Positions 1 through 8,933 are shown, numbered from the stretch's first letter. The stretch: DNA of 64,000 nt from Candidatus Peribacteria bacterium RIFOXYB1_FULL_54_35 (GCA_001787755.1 MFYJ01000007.1:334585-398584), one strand, 5' to 3'. Notes: generated from the sequence alone by a model not told the origin. Numbers and translations: made by a program.

Positions 1-2
1 CA

Positions 3-362
3 TTGGAAGAAGTGCTCAGGCTCAGCAAGGAATTTTCCATCTACCCCTGCATAGATCCTGCGCACATGCACGCAAGGACGAATGGAGGATGGAACTCCGG
101 GAAAGAGTGGAATGCGATGTTCGATCTGTACCAGAAGCACCTCGGCAAGAAGTCTCTTTCAAGCATGCACATGCACTTCTCAGGCATTGAGTACACGGCG
201 AAAGGAGAGAGGAAGCATCTGCCATTGAAGAAGAGTGACGCGAAGTGGAAGGATTTCCTGAAGGTTCTCAAAAAGAGGAGAATAGGAGGAACAGTGGTGT
301 GTGAGTCCCCTCTTCTGGAGGGAGACACGCTCCTCATGCAGAAGGAATTCTTGGCACTCTAA
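3..362 (+). CDS. Endonuclease IV-like (AP endonuclease family 2) protein, 3' part
   Basis: The gene enters from outside the window, so only the last 119 residues are visible and the apparent TTG at base 3 need not be the start. The fragment reads as the C-terminal half of a TIM-barrel endonuclease IV/xylose isomerase-like protein. It has DPAHMHAR (a strand end with candidate metal ligands), HMHFSGIEY followed by ERKHLPLK, and VVCESP near the end. This order matches the archaeal-type endonuclease IV family, which cuts abasic sites in DNA. The family assignment is by recognition of these motifs. Whether the enzyme is complete cannot be judged. A GC-rich hairpin follows the stop codon. Confidence 0.65.
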   Translation: MEEVLRLSKEFSIYPCIDPAHMHARTNGGWNSGKEWNAMFDLYQKHLGKKSLSSMHMHFSGIEYTAKGERKHLPLKKSDAKWKDFLKVLKKRRIGGTVVCESPLLEGDTLLMQKEFLAL

Positions 363-366
363 ACCT

Positions 367-394
367 GCCCGCCGTCACAGAGTGGACGGCGGGC
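367..394. terminator. GC-rich hairpin between convergent genes
   Basis: A perfect 9-bp inverted repeat (GCCCGCCGT / ACGGCGGGC) with a 10-base loop lies 5 bases after the stop of the endonuclease-like gene and 40 bases before the stop of the converging gene. There is only a weak T tract, so it may act as a bidirectional terminator or as an mRNA end-protecting hairpin. Confidence 0.5.
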
Positions 395-434
395 TTGCTC
401 CTCGGGGTACCTGTGGAAAGGAGCAATTGGTTGG

Positions 435-1010
435 TCAGGCTTTTCTCAGCTCTGCATCGGGTGGGAGCTTTGGCACTTCCTCCTTTTTCTGCTTTCGGAA
501 GTACACGACGTTTGCTCCCGCATCCTCTTTCACCACTGTCGCGGACTTGGGATCTACGAGGCAGTGATAGAAATTGACGATGAACATACCAGCCACAATT
601 TCACCAGAGTGGATATCGCGGCCAAGAGAGAGCCTCTTCTGTTGTATGATCACGAAAATCACCTGTTGTGCAGGCGGCTTTTCCTCTTTTTCCCACTCGA
701 AGTACTGTGCCATTTCTTTGTGGTTGTAAGGAATGCCTGCGCTGTCACGCTCCAGATTGGGATGCATGGGTAATTCCTTCACGGTCACCCATTTCTGAGC
801 TTTCCACACCCGGATTTGTGCAGCCGTGGGGGTGAAGAGCACATCCACTTTCCCTTCCTTCGGCTTTTCAGCCTTCGGAAAGGATTTGAACTGGCCATCG
901 GGAAAGCCCGGGGGACTCGGCACTTTCGGCTTCGTCTTGTCCCCGAACGTCCTTGAGACCAAAACAACGAAACACAGAGCCATCAACACGATTGCTGTTT
1001 TCCGGACCAT
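435..1010 (-). CDS. Secreted protein of unknown function
   Basis: A 191-residue protein. The ATG at 1010 is chosen over upstream starts because it is preceded by GAAGGAG six bases away, one of very few clear Shine-Dalgarno sites in the window, and because it opens a typical export signal (Met-Val-Arg-Lys-Thr, then a hydrophobic stretch to about residue 22). The mature part is rich in Lys, Pro and Glu and has no motif I recognise. It is predicted to be exported and either released or held by the uncleaved signal. It converges on the endonuclease-like gene. A possible -10 (TATAGG) lies about 40 bases upstream of the start. Function is unknown. Confidence 0.6.
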   Translation of the reverse strand: MVRKTAIVLMALCFVVLVSRTFGDKTKPKVPSPPGFPDGQFKSFPKAEKPKEGKVDVLFTPTAAQIRVWKAQKWVTVKELPMHPNLERDSAGIPYNHKEMAQYFEWEKEEKPPAQQVIFVIIQQKRLSLGRDIHSGEIVAGMFIVNFYHCLVDPKSATVVKEDAGANVVYFRKQKKEEVPKLPPDAELRKA

Positions 1011-1297
1011 GGTTCGCTCCTTCAAAGAAAATCCATTGCTCCTATACTTCCCCAAGGAAGGTACTGCCAACGATGCCCCCCTATTCCACAGGCATCGCAT
1101 GACAGTAGCTTCTATGGGAAGGGCACCAGTGTCTTTTAGACATCCTTCTGGTAGCACCGGATTGAGGAAGTTTCACTGCTCTGTGAAAGAGCAAAGGGAG
1201 CGACTATAGTCCTCTCTTTCCGAAGTGCAAGAACAAGATGGCTTCGTGGAGCCATTCCGTATCGTATGCCAAAAGGGGCTGCTCTCGCGTGCAGAAT

Positions 1298-1306
1298 TGC
1301 TATAAT
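1298..1306 (+). promoter_or_regulatory. Extended -10 promoter of the GAPDH gene
   Basis: TGCTATAAT is a full extended -10 element with a perfect TATAAT at 1301-1306. No convincing -35 is seen. The start codon at 1329 lies 22 bases after the hexamer, so the leader would be about 15 bases, C-rich (CTTCCCCC), and without a Shine-Dalgarno sequence. Confidence 0.7.
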
Positions 1307-1328
1307 CAGCGCAACTTCCCCCACCAAT

Positions 1329-2315
1329 ATGAACATTGCCATTAATGGCTTCGGCCGTATAGGAAGGCAGGCCCTTCGCATCATTCTCGAGCAGCACCCG
1401 ACGATGCATGTGGTGCTTATTAATGACCTTACGGACGATAAGACTCTTAAGCATCTCTTCCAGTTCGACTCCACGTACAGAACGTACAACAACCCCAAAG
1501 CTTTTGATGGCGTGACAATGACTGCAGAGAAGGATCCGACTAAGCTCCCGCACAGAGACCTGAAGGTGGATGTTGTCTTAGAGTGCACGGGAGTGTTCCG
1601 AAAGAGAGAGGATGCGGCACTCCACCTGAAAGGCGGCGCCAAGAAAGTTATCATTTCCGCACCTGCGAAAGGAAATGTCGACGGCACATTCTGCATGGGA
1701 GTGAACGAGAAAACGTACAACTCCAGGAAAATGGATGTGCTCTCCAATGCTTCCTGCACCACGAATTGTCTTGCACCTATGGCAAAGGTTCTTCATGAGA
1801 ACTTCAAGATTCAGCAGGGCTTCATGACCACCATCCACAGCTACACCAATGACCAGCAGCTTCTCGATCTGCCGCATAAAGATCTCCGCCGTGCGAGAGC
1901 CGCTGCCATCAACATGGTTCCTACGTCCACGGGTGCCGCTACCGCCGTCGGGCTCGTACTCCCGGAACTCGCGGGGAAACTGGATGGCATGGCTATTCGT
2001 GTGCCTACTCCCACCGGGAGCATCACGGATCTTACCGTCGTCGTAACGAAGAAGACGGACGCAGAGGCGGTGAATGCCGCGTTCAAAAAGGCAGCCAAAG
2101 GCCCGATGAAAGGCATTCTCGGGTATGAAGAGCGTGAACTGGTTCTCAGCGATTTTATCGGAGACAGCCGCAGCGCAATTATTGATGCGCCGTCTACCAA
2201 GGTGCATACCGAGAAAGGCGTGACGATCGTGAAGGTGATCGCCTGGTACGACAACGAATGGGGCTACAGCAACAGGCTGGTGGAGCTTGCGAAGCTGGTG
2301 GGATCAAAGCTCTGA
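1329..2315 (+). CDS. gap: Glyceraldehyde-3-phosphate dehydrogenase, type I
   Basis: A 328-residue enzyme of lower glycolysis that oxidises glyceraldehyde-3-phosphate with NAD(P) and phosphate. The N-terminal Rossmann motif NGFGRIGRQ is present, followed by IND at about residues 31-33, an Asp that usually favours NAD. The catalytic motif is SNASCTTNCLAP with Cys143. The family signatures STGAATAVG and WYDNEWGYSNR are intact. The ATG at 1329 is chosen because it begins exactly at the conserved N-terminus (MNIAINGFGR); the frame is open 63 bases further up but the promoter lies inside that stretch. The leader is short and lacks a Shine-Dalgarno sequence. The gene is single and converges on dnaK across a palindromic repeat. 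Confidence 0.97.
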   Translation: MNIAINGFGRIGRQALRIILEQHPTMHVVLINDLTDDKTLKHLFQFDSTYRTYNNPKAFDGVTMTAEKDPTKLPHRDLKVDVVLECTGVFRKREDAALHLKGGAKKVIISAPAKGNVDGTFCMGVNEKTYNSRKMDVLSNASCTTNCLAPMAKVLHENFKIQQGFMTTIHSYTNDQQLLDLPHKDLRRARAAAINMVPTSTGAATAVGLVLPELAGKLDGMAIRVPTPTGSITDLTVVVTKKTDAEAVNAAFKKAAKGPMKGILGYEERELVLSDFIGDSRSAIIDAPSTKVHTEKGVTIVKVIAWYDNEWGYSNRLVELAKLVGSKL

Positions 2316-2333
2316 GCCGATGGAGCGGTGGCT

Positions 2334-2380
2334 CGTTTGCTCGTCACTCGTTATGTTACGAACGAGGGAACGAGCGAACG
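2334..2380. repeat. Palindromic repeat A between gap and dnaK
   Basis: An imperfect inverted repeat with arms at 2334-2352 and 2360-2380, built from the recurring word CGTTNGCTCGTT and its complement. It is the first of four related elements in the window (see 12830, 40978 and 46281), all between convergent genes. It could form a long hairpin and end transcription from both sides. Confidence 0.7.
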
Positions 2381-2400
2381 GGTAACGAAGGAGCAGAGGC

Positions 2401-4305
2401 TTACTTTTTCTTCCTCTTTTCCTCTTTCTCATCCACCACTTCCGCGTCCACGATATTGTCCTTCCCCTTCTTCTCAGCTCCCCCCTTCTGCTCCGCTTTC
2501 TGTGCTTCCTCATAGATGATCTTTCCGATCTCCTGCGCTTCGGTTGCAAGTTCTTCCGTAGCCTTCTTGAGCTCTTCGGCGGATGTGTCTTCCTTCTTCA
2601 ACAGGTCTTTGACTATATTCATTTTCTCATTCACTTTCTTCTTCACGCTATCCGTGATCTTTGCATCGTGTTCCCGCATTTGCTTTTCCAGGTTGAAGAT
2701 GAGCGCATCGGCATTGTTCCGTACATCCACTTTTTCCTTCTTCTTCCTGTCTTCCTCAGCATGCATCTCTGCATCCTTCTTCATCTTCTCAATTTCCTCA
2801 TCAGAGAGACCTGTAGAACCCTGAATGGTGATGTGCTGCTCCTTCCCCGTTCCCTTATCTTTCGCTTTCACATTGAGGATGCCGTTCGTGTCGATGTCGA
2901 AGGAAACTTCGATCTGCGGGATCCCCCGCGGAGCAGTGGCTATGCCGTCCAGGATAAATCGTCCGAGAGACTTATTATCTGAAGCCATCTCGCGTTCCCC
3001 CTGCACAATATGCACTTCCACAGATGGCTGATTGTCCGCTGCCGTTGAGAAAATCTGGCTCTTGTTCGTCGGGATTTTCGTATTCCGTTCTATGAGTTTC
3101 GTTGCGACGCCGCCGAGTGTCTCAATGCCGAGTGAGAGCGGGGTGACATCGACGAGGACAATATCTCTGTCGATATCTCCACCCATAACTCCAGCCTGGA
3201 TTGCTGCACCGATTGCGACCACCTCATCCGGATTCACTCCTTTGTGAGGTTCTCTGCCGAAAAGTTTTTTCACTTTCGCCTGTACGGCAGGCATCCGTGT
3301 CATCCCTCCGACGAGGACGACTTCATCGATGCCACTCTTTGTGAGCCCGGCATCCTTGAGAGCTAATTCACAGGGTTTTACGGTCTTCTCGATGAGATCG
3401 GCAACCAGAGCCTCGAGCTTCGCTCTGCTCAGCTTGAGATTTAAATGTTTGGGTCCGGTGTTGTCTGCTGTGATGAACGGAAGATTAATGTCCGTTTCGT
3501 TCTGGGAACTGAGCTCTATCTTCGCTTTCTCTGCTGCTTCCTTGAGCCTCTGCAGGGCAATCCTGTCTTTGCTGAGGTCTACTCCCTGGTCTTTTTTAAA
3601 TTCGCTTAAGATCCACTCGATGATGACCTGATCAAAGTCGTCTCCTCCGAGGTGAGTGTCTCCATTGGTCGAGAGGACTTCGAACACTCCTTCTGCAAGT
3701 TCAAGAATGGAGACATCGAATGTTCCCCCACCGAGATCGTACACGGCAATCTTGTGTTCATGGCCTTTATCCAAACCGTACGCGAGCGATGCAGCCGTAG
3801 GCTCATTGATTATGCGCAAGACCTCCAGGCCCGCAATCTCACCGGCATTCTTCGTTGCCTGCCTCTGTGAGTCATCGAAGTACGCAGGAACGGTGATCAC
3901 CGCCTTATCCACCGTGGTTCCAAGGTATGCTTCCGCATCCTTCTTCAGCTTCTGGAGAACCTTTGCGGAAATTTCCTGGGGCAGCATCTCTTTTCCCTGC
4001 ACTACGATCACAGCGCGTCCTTCCTTTCCTTCCTTCACCGTAAATGGCATGTGCTCCGCTTCCTTCCTCACTTCGCTGAAGCGGCGGCCGACGAAACGTT
4101 TCGATGAGTAAATGGTGTTCTCCGGATTTGTGACTGCCTGCCTCTTCGCAGCGATACCTGTGAGTATCTCGTCATTCTTAAATGCAACAACAGAGGGAGT
4201 GGTGCGATTCCCTTCCGCGTTGGGAATGACCACCGGCTCACCGCCCTCTATGACGGCAACGCAGGAGTTCGTTGTTCCAAGATCTATGCCAATAACTTTA
4301 GACAT
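2401..4305 (-). CDS. dnaK: Molecular chaperone DnaK (Hsp70)
   Basis: A 634-residue cytoplasmic ATP-driven chaperone. The ATPase domain starts with [14 protein letters not shown] and contains [26 protein letters not shown], the phosphate-binding [14 protein letters not shown] and [11 protein letters not shown]. The substrate-binding domain begins around residue 385 ([14 protein letters not shown]), followed by a charged helical lid and a C-terminal VDAEVVDEK tail that ends in a basic KRKKK cluster rather than the usual acidic end. No grpE or dnaJ is adjacent, so it appears monocistronic. It is controlled by a CIRCE operator overlapping its promoter, implying HrcA repression and heat induction. 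The leader lacks a Shine-Dalgarno sequence. Confidence 0.98.
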   Translation of the reverse strand: MSKVIGIDLGTTNSCVAVIEGGEPVVIPNAEGNRTTPSVVAFKNDEILTGIAAKRQAVTNPENTIYSSKRFVGRRFSEVRKEAEHMPFTVKEGKEGRAVIVVQGKEMLPQEISAKVLQKLKKDAEAYLGTTVDKAVITVPAYFDDSQRQATKNAGEIAGLEVLRIINEPTAASLAYGLDKGHEHKIAVYDLGGGTFDVSILELAEGVFEVLSTNGDTHLGGDDFDQVIIEWILSEFKKDQGVDLSKDRIALQRLKEAAEKAKIELSSQNETDINLPFITADNTGPKHLNLKLSRAKLEALVADLIEKTVKPCELALKDAGLTKSGIDEVVLVGGMTRMPAVQAKVKKLFGREPHKGVNPDEVVAIGAAIQAGVMGGDIDRDIVLVDVTPLSLGIETLGGVATKLIERNTKIPTNKSQIFSTAADNQPSVEVHIVQGEREMASDNKSLGRFILDGIATAPRGIPQIEVSFDIDTNGILNVKAKDKGTGKEQHITIQGSTGLSDEEIEKMKKDAEMHAEEDRKKKEKVDVRNNADALIFNLEKQMREHDAKITDSVKKKVNEKMNIVKDLLKKEDTSAEELKKATEELATEAQEIGKIIYEEAQKAEQKGGAEKKGKDNIVDAEVVDEKEEKRKKK

Positions 4306-4324
4306 GCAGGTGTGGGAAAGAGTG

Positions 4325-4365
4325 TTAGCACTCTTGAGTGTAGAGTGCTAGCTTCTCTGCGTCAA
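4325..4365 (-). promoter_or_regulatory. dnaK promoter with CIRCE operator
   Basis: On the minus strand, TTGACG (4360-4365) and TACACT (4337-4342) are separated by exactly 17 bases. The CIRCE inverted repeat TTAGCACTC-N9-GAGTGCTAG occupies 4325-4351, with eight of nine arm positions pairing, and covers the -10 and the start of the transcript. CIRCE is the HrcA binding site in heat-shock operons of many bacteria. hrcA itself is not in the window. Confidence 0.92.
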
Positions 4366-4587
4366 CCGTCCCATGATATTTTGTAAAAAGAGATGCCCAG
4401 CATCCCTCTACAGAAGGGAGAGTCTTTTCTCTATTCCTTCTTCCTCCAAAATAGCCGTCCCTTCCTTCTCTTCTTGCTCTGTTTACGCTCGCTGCGGGAC
4501 ACTGCCCCCTGCATCACGTTATAGAATGCTGGTGTGAATCTATCGAGTCGGTCGTAATCCATTCTCTCTGTGTTTGGGAGTAGTAAA

Positions 4588-4600
4588 TATATTATACAAT
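4588..4600 (+). promoter_or_regulatory. AT-rich promoter region of obg
   Basis: An AT-rich stretch (TATATTATACAAT) lies 60 bases before the Obg start, with TACAAT at 4595-4600 as the best -10 candidate and no clear -35. The rest of the 4366-4660 gap shows no gene or RNA I can recognise. Confidence 0.4.
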
Positions 4601-4660
4601 AATTCTATATTTATAGCAATATTCTGGTATCCCGGACACAAAACCGCGACACTGTGGCAT

Positions 4661-5992
4661 ATGTTTCTGGATGAAGCTGTCATCGATGTAACGGGCGGAT
4701 CCGGCGGCAACGGATGCGTTGGGTGGCGGCGTGAGAAGTACGTGCCGAAGGGTGGACCGGACGGAGGAAACGGAGGGAACGGAGGGAACATCTACATGAA
4801 AGCAGATCCCAATACAGACACCTTGAGCAATTTCACCTCTAGGAAAGCGTACAGGGCAAAGGATGGCAATGCGGGAGAGGGGGGCAACAGGTATGGAAAG
4901 GCGGGGGACGATCTGTATCTTTCCGTTCCTCCCGGCACCGTCATCACGGAAAGAGATGAAAAGGGTCAGCCAGCTTCCAAGGGACTCACTGCCGACCTCG
5001 CGCAACCCGGAGACCAGGTGCTTCTCGTTTCCGGCGGCAGGGGCGGGTACGGCAATGCTCACTTCAAGAGTGCTACACGGCAACGGCCGGACTTTGCAGA
5101 GAAGGGGGAACCGGGTCAGCGCAGAAAGCTGAAGCTGGAACTCAAGCTTGTTGCGGACGTTGGTATCATAGGATTCCCGAGTTCCGGCAAGTCCACCATT
5201 ATCTCCGTTATCAGCTCAGCACGACCGAAGATTGCCGACTATGAGTTCACGACCATTGTCCCCAATCTCGGGGTTGTGCATGTGGATGATCGGTCATTCG
5301 TTGCCTGTGATGTTCCAGGTCTCATAGAAGGCGCTCACAAGGGAAAGGGACTCGGACACCGGTTTCTTAAACACATAGAGCGATGCAGTCTGTTGCTCCA
5401 CGTGCTCGATGTTGAGCGGTGTCTTGAAAGTGGAGAACCAGATCCGGATGTGCTTGTACAGAATTACCACACGGTGAGAAAGGAGCTGGAATCGCACTCC
5501 CCCATTCTCGGAGCAAGACGAGAAGTGGTGATTCTCAATAAAATAGATCTCATCCCCGGGAAAGTATCTTCTCTTCTCAAGGCCCTCAGACAAAAGGATA
5601 TTGAGGTAGCCCTTGCTGTATCGGCAGCGACCACTGAGAACATTGCAAAGCTGAAGAAATTGCTCCTGCCCATTGTTCTTGCAGAGCGTGAGAGACAGAA
5701 GAGTGTCCGCACTGAGCCAGAAGACGAAGTTCTGCAGGTTCTCCGGCCGCACATGGAGAGCAGTAAGATGGGCGCGTACCGCATAGAGAAGCAGAAGGAC
5801 AAGATATTCCGCATCTACGGGAAACGCCTTGAGCAGTTCACCGTCATGACCGACTTCGGAAGTGAGAGCGCCATACGGAGATTCAGGGACGTCTGTGAGC
5901 GCATCGGTCTCCTTCGGGCATTGCGCCATGAAGGCATGGACGAGAAATCACAGGTCTCTATTGGCGATATCCGTGTCGAAGAGTACCTGTAG
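4661..5992 (+). CDS. obgE: GTPase Obg/CgtA
   Basis: A 443-residue ribosome-associated GTPase involved in 50S subunit maturation and stress signalling. The glycine-rich Obg fold occupies about residues 1-155 (DVTGGSGGNGCVGWRREKY then GGPDGGNGG). The G domain follows with G1 GFPSSGKS (usual consensus GFPNAGKS), G2 in YEFTTIVPNLG, G3 DVPGLIEGA, G4 NKID and G5 SAAT. A C-terminal domain of about 90 residues matches the OCT region. The ATG at 4661 is chosen because it starts the conserved MFLDEAVI; the frame is open further upstream but lacks homology. There is no Shine-Dalgarno sequence. The next gene has its own promoter starting 8 bases after the stop. Confidence 0.96.
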   Translation: MFLDEAVIDVTGGSGGNGCVGWRREKYVPKGGPDGGNGGNGGNIYMKADPNTDTLSNFTSRKAYRAKDGNAGEGGNRYGKAGDDLYLSVPPGTVITERDEKGQPASKGLTADLAQPGDQVLLVSGGRGGYGNAHFKSATRQRPDFAEKGEPGQRRKLKLELKLVADVGIIGFPSSGKSTIISVISSARPKIADYEFTTIVPNLGVVHVDDRSFVACDVPGLIEGAHKGKGLGHRFLKHIERCSLLLHVLDVERCLESGEPDPDVLVQNYHTVRKELESHSPILGARREVVILNKIDLIPGKVSSLLKALRQKDIEVALAVSAATTENIAKLKKLLLPIVLAERERQKSVRTEPEDEVLQVLRPHMESSKMGAYRIEKQKDKIFRIYGKRLEQFTVMTDFGSESAIRRFRDVCERIGLLRALRHEGMDEKSQVSIGDIRVEEYL

Positions 5993-5999
5993 GAAGTTA

Positions 6000-6027
6000 T
6001 TGACATGCCAGGCTAATATTGAACAAT
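6000..6027 (+). promoter_or_regulatory. Promoter giving a leaderless start at 6034
   Basis: A consensus TTGACA (6000-6005) is followed after 16 bases by AACAAT (6022-6027). The ATG of the next gene is exactly 6 bases after the hexamer, so transcription would begin at or next to the start codon. Confidence 0.6.
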
Positions 6028-6033
6028 TCTGTT

Positions 6034-6462
6034 ATGAATGACAACGCAGAATCTGCTGCAGTGGCCGCAGTGGAAGAATCCCCAGGAGAAGCGGATGTGG
6101 ATACGGTTGTCTATCCAGAGGAGTACTATGCAGTTGTCGGAGAGATACAATTACTGTCTGGTGCCCTTCGAGGTGGTGACGATGCCGTACGTGCCGCGAT
6201 GGTGAAAATACTGAACAGAGGCCAGAGATTTGTTGTACATGAAGTGGGTGATGAGTATGTGGGCATGCTGGCTCGAGATCCGGAGAGAATTATAAATAAA
6301 TTGCGGGCGGAATGCAGGGCGTTTGAGTTACAGATGGAACAAGAGAGAGCAGCAAACATTGCTGCAGCCCGCGATGCAGAGACAGATGGAGATGCAGATA
6401 TTGCTGCTCAGGTACCAATGAGCAGCTGGAACCGCCGTAAGGGGTTCAGAGGAGGAGCATAG
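6034..6462 (+). CDS. Small acidic protein of unknown function
   Basis: A 142-residue soluble protein, acidic at both ends (AESAAVAAVEESPGEAD near the start, DAETDGDADIAAQ near the end), with a central, probably helical part that includes VVGEIQLLSGALRGGDDAVRA and RIINKLRAECRAF. There is no signal peptide or membrane segment. The ATG at 6034 is preferred to a TTG five codons upstream because the promoter places the transcript start there. No family is recognised. A stretch containing a tRNA fragment follows, then tRNA-Phe on the other strand. Confidence 0.55.
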   Translation: MNDNAESAAVAAVEESPGEADVDTVVYPEEYYAVVGEIQLLSGALRGGDDAVRAAMVKILNRGQRFVVHEVGDEYVGMLARDPERIINKLRAECRAFELQMEQERAANIAAARDAETDGDADIAAQVPMSSWNRRKGFRGGA

Positions 6463-6496
6463 ATATGATTTCTTCGGTCAGACGTCTGTATATTGC

Positions 6497-6520
6497 TGGT
6501 GGCCCAGGCCAGGATCGAAC
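6497..6520 (-). repeat. Duplicate of the tRNA-Phe 3' end
   Basis: These 24 bases are identical to 6614-6637, the CCA end, acceptor 3' strand and most of the T arm of the neighbouring tRNA-Phe, in the same orientation 117 bases away. Identity stops abruptly inside the T arm, so it is not a functional tRNA. The spacer holds another inverted repeat, TACGCCGGG / CCCGGCGTA. Confidence 0.85.
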
Positions 6521-6613
6521 CCGACTTCGCTCCTCGCTCCGCTCGGAGCTACGCCGGGCAAGCTTGCGACATCTCAAAACATCCCGGCGTAGTCCCAAAG
6601 GGACGAAACCGGA

Positions 6614-6689
6614 TGGTGGCCCAGGCCAGGATCGAACTGGCGACACCTCGCTCTTCAGGCGAGTGCTCTACCAACTGAGCTACCGGGCC
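6614..6689 (-). tRNA. tRNA-Phe (GAA)
   Basis: A 76-base cloverleaf on the minus strand. The acceptor GGCCCGG pairs with CTGGGCC, the anticodon stem/loop is CTCGC-CTGAAGA-GCGAG with anticodon GAA, and the T arm is GCCAG-TTCGATC-CTGGC. The 3' CCA is encoded. A candidate minus-strand -10 (TATAAT) lies near 6853-6858, well upstream, so the promoter is uncertain. Confidence 0.96.
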
Positions 6690-6912
6690 AACAATGTGGA
6701 GAAAAGATCGTTTTGCTTCTGGTGCCAAAGGAACTTGCTGGCGTACCAACCGACATCACTCTAACAAGGAATTTTCAACCTGCAAAGATAGATTCCTCAG
6801 ATGAACCCTGTGCTGTGTGCTCCTTTGGGGCTTGCCCCGTACCGATGCCCAATTATACTCGTCCTACTTTGCAGGACAGCGATGCGTTCTCATGGTAACC
6901 TGCATCTGGTAC

Positions 6913-6989
6913 GGGGCTGTAGCTCAGCTGGCTAGAGCGTCTGGTTCGCAATCAGAAGGTCGGGGGTTCAATTCCCCCCAGCTCCACCA
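6913..6989 (+). tRNA. tRNA-Ala (CGC)
   Basis: A 77-base cloverleaf. The acceptor GGGGCTG pairs with CAGCTCC and contains the G3-U70 pair that identifies alanine tRNAs. The anticodon loop TTCGCAA gives anticodon CGC, and CCA is encoded. The upstream word GGTACGGGGC, which runs into the 5' end of the tRNA (6908-6917), has an inverted copy GCCCCGTACC at 6835-6844. Confidence 0.95.
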
Positions 6990-7024
6990 CAGCTAGCATA
7001 TTCTGCATTACTGTGGTTTGAAAA

Positions 7025-7052
7025 TTGGAATAATTGAGACCAGTGGTATACT
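7025..7052 (+). promoter_or_regulatory. Promoter of the YceI-like lipoprotein gene
   Basis: TTGGAA (7025-7030) and TATACT (7047-7052) are separated by 16 bases, with an extended TGG before the -10. The GTG start at 7078 would have a leader of about 20 C/T-rich bases and no Shine-Dalgarno sequence. Confidence 0.65.
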
Positions 7053-7077
7053 GTACACTCAGCTTCCCCATCCTTCT

Positions 7078-7713
7078 GTGAAGTACCAAAAGCTCCTCAT
7101 TGTGCTCTGTACCCTCTTGCTCACTTCGTGCTCACTCTTTGGCGTGAAAGAAAAGGAGGAGACTCCCCCGCCTGAGCAGGGACAACCGGCAGCGGTGGAA
7201 GAGCAAACGACACCGGAGCCCCCTGCGGAAGAAGGGGAGGATCTTGTACTCATCAGCGACAGGGAAAGGAGTTCCATTGCTCTCACCGCCAGGAAGGGAG
7301 ATCTCTCCTACGATGCGAATTTTGGAGATTTTCAGCTGCAGTTCGCACTCAACCCCGTGAGCCCTTCAGATTTTACTACAGCAATTGCGGGGTTTGCCGT
7401 TCCTCTCCAAAGCCTTACTACAGAGGATCCTGAATTCACTTCCTACCTCCTCTCGGGAGAATTTCTTGGGGCAGATGAATATCCCCTTGCAACGTTCTTC
7501 TCATCCAGCATAGAACATATGGATGGCACATCCTACGTTGTGAATGGAGAGCTCACTATTCGTGGTGTCACAAACTTCATCTCCTTCCCCGCTGGAATCA
7601 CGAAGGAGTATGTTACTGCACACTATGTTCTCAGGTTGAGTGCGTTCAATCTGAATGACTCTGCGGGCTTCGATGACGAAGTTCCTATAGATGTGGAGAT
7701 GTACTTCCAGTGA
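7078..7713 (+). CDS. YceI-like domain lipoprotein
   Basis: A 211-residue exported lipoprotein. The GTG at 7078 is chosen because it gives a compact signal (M-K-Y-Q-K-L, then a hydrophobic run) ending in the lipobox LTSC at about residues 16-19; starts further up would overlap the promoter. A Pro/Glu-rich linker follows to about residue 60. The rest resembles the YceI/lipocalin-like beta-barrel family: SSIALTARKGDLSYDANFGDF, then SYLLSGEFLGADEYPLATF and GELTIRGVTNFISFP. YceI proteins bind isoprenoid-type lipids; what this one binds is unknown. It converges on a peptidase gene only 21 bases away. Confidence 0.75.
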   Translation: MKYQKLLIVLCTLLLTSCSLFGVKEKEETPPPEQGQPAAVEEQTTPEPPAEEGEDLVLISDRERSSIALTARKGDLSYDANFGDFQLQFALNPVSPSDFTTAIAGFAVPLQSLTTEDPEFTSYLLSGEFLGADEYPLATFFSSSIEHMDGTSYVVNGELTIRGVTNFISFPAGITKEYVTAHYVLRLSAFNLNDSAGFDDEVPIDVEMYFQ

Positions 7714-7734
7714 TGTGTTCTGGTGCCCGGTGGC

Positions 7735-8814
7735 TCATGCAAGTGTCTGCAGGAGTTTACGGCTTATTTCGTACTGCTTAAGAAGTGAAGGGATGGAAAC
7801 CCACTCATCCCTCGCATGGATGTTGCCGCCAACGGGTCCGTAGAGGAAGGCAGGTATCCCTCTCTCACAAAAGTAGCGGGCATCGGTCCCTCCGTGCTCA
7901 CGGATGATTTCCACGGAACGACCCTCACTCTCCTCCGCCAGTGATTTCACCATCTGCACCATCGGATGATTTGCATCTGTGAGGAGGGGCCCGGCACTCC
8001 GCACTTCATGCAGTTCACAGTCAGCCGGGAGCACCTTCCGGACGAGTGCAAGGGTTTCCTCTGCTGTGCTGCATTCTGAGAGCGGGAAGCGGATGTCTAT
8101 GCCGCATGTCACTTCTTCCGGTATCTGATTGCGCGCGTTGCTCCCCGCAAGAGTCGTCGGGACAACAGTCACCCTCCAATCACTCTCGCAGCCTGGAGGG
8201 AACGTGTCACGCAGGACCTGCAAAGCACTGTTCAGCACCCATATGGGGTTTTTGCTCTCCCATGGCGATGATGCGTGCCCGCCGCTCCCTTTTGCCTTGA
8301 GTTCAGCCCATACGACACCCTTGTGCTCCGTAATGATGCCGGGTTTACTGCCGGTATCCGGCGTGAACGCCACAGGGGTGTGGAGAACGCCCCGGTCCAG
8401 CAAGTGCGGAATAGTGGGACCAGCCGTTTCTTCGTCACTGGTGAGGAGGATGCTTGTTCTTGGCTGTATTCCCTCTTCGGTGAGGTGCTTGTAAGCCAGG
8501 AGGAAAGGTACTGCGCCTCCTTTCATATCTTTCGTACCTCGGCCGTATGCTCTCCCCCCCTCTATTCTCATTGTAAACTGCTCAGGAGAACCTGGAACGA
8601 CATCAACGTGAGCAAACCAGAGGAAATCAGGATGCGGATGTTCGAGGTACACGTACGGTGCACCGGAAACAGCACCGCGGTGCACTGCAGCATGCGATGT
8701 GAAGAGAAATGTTTCTTCAACCCACTGAAGAGCACGCTCTTTTTCCTCCGTTCTGTCTGAAACTGAGTGGAACCCTACGAACGTAGCCAAATGCTGCAAG
8801 AGTTCCTGCTGCAT
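7735..8814 (-). CDS. M20-family metallopeptidase (ArgE/DapE type)
   Basis: A 359-residue di-zinc amidohydrolase/peptidase. The expected ligands are present in order: FAHVDVVPG (His, Asp), GRGTKDMKGG (bridging Asp), TSDEETAGP (catalytic Glu and ligand Glu), FTPDTGSKPG (Asp) and a late HARDEW (His). The middle region (SGGHASSPWESKNPIWVLNSALQVL) matches the lid/dimerisation domain. Whether it is a succinyl-diaminopimelate desuccinylase, an acetylornithine deacetylase or a dipeptidase cannot be told from sequence alone. No biosynthetic neighbours are present. A -10 TACACT (8821-8826) ends 6 bases before the ATG, with CTGAAA 16 bases further upstream, so the mRNA is probably leaderless. Confidence 0.88.
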   Translation of the reverse strand: MQQELLQHLATFVGFHSVSDRTEEKERALQWVEETFLFTSHAAVHRGAVSGAPYVYLEHPHPDFLWFAHVDVVPGSPEQFTMRIEGGRAYGRGTKDMKGGAVPFLLAYKHLTEEGIQPRTSILLTSDEETAGPTIPHLLDRGVLHTPVAFTPDTGSKPGIITEHKGVVWAELKAKGSGGHASSPWESKNPIWVLNSALQVLRDTFPPGCESDWRVTVVPTTLAGSNARNQIPEEVTCGIDIRFPLSECSTAEETLALVRKVLPADCELHEVRSAGPLLTDANHPMVQMVKSLAEESEGRSVEIIREHGGTDARYFCERGIPAFLYGPVGGNIHARDEWVSIPSLLKQYEISRKLLQTLA

Positions 8815-8869
8815 GTAAGCAGTGTACTCAGACCTACGGATTTTTCAGTGACAAGAATCGGAGGAGCAG

Positions 8870-8898
8870 TTGATTATTTAGTCAAAATATTGTATAAT
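8870..8898 (+). promoter_or_regulatory. Promoter of the VanW-family gene
   Basis: TTGATT (8870-8875), a 17-base spacer and a perfect TATAAT (8893-8898). Unlike most promoters here, it drives a gene with a recognisable Shine-Dalgarno site (AAAGAGG, five bases before the ATG at 8934). Confidence 0.8.
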
Positions 8899-8933
8899 AC
8901 TATAAAGAGAAAATTCAACAAAAAGAGGCTCGA

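Noticed and set aside
6497-6613. A second tRNA next to tRNA-Phe
   Set aside because: Only the 3' 24 bases match; there is no anticodon or D arm, so it is a fragment.
6497-6689. Integrated element with attachment sites at tRNA-Phe
   Set aside because: The duplicated tRNA ends are just 117 bases apart and no integrase or cargo gene lies between or near them.
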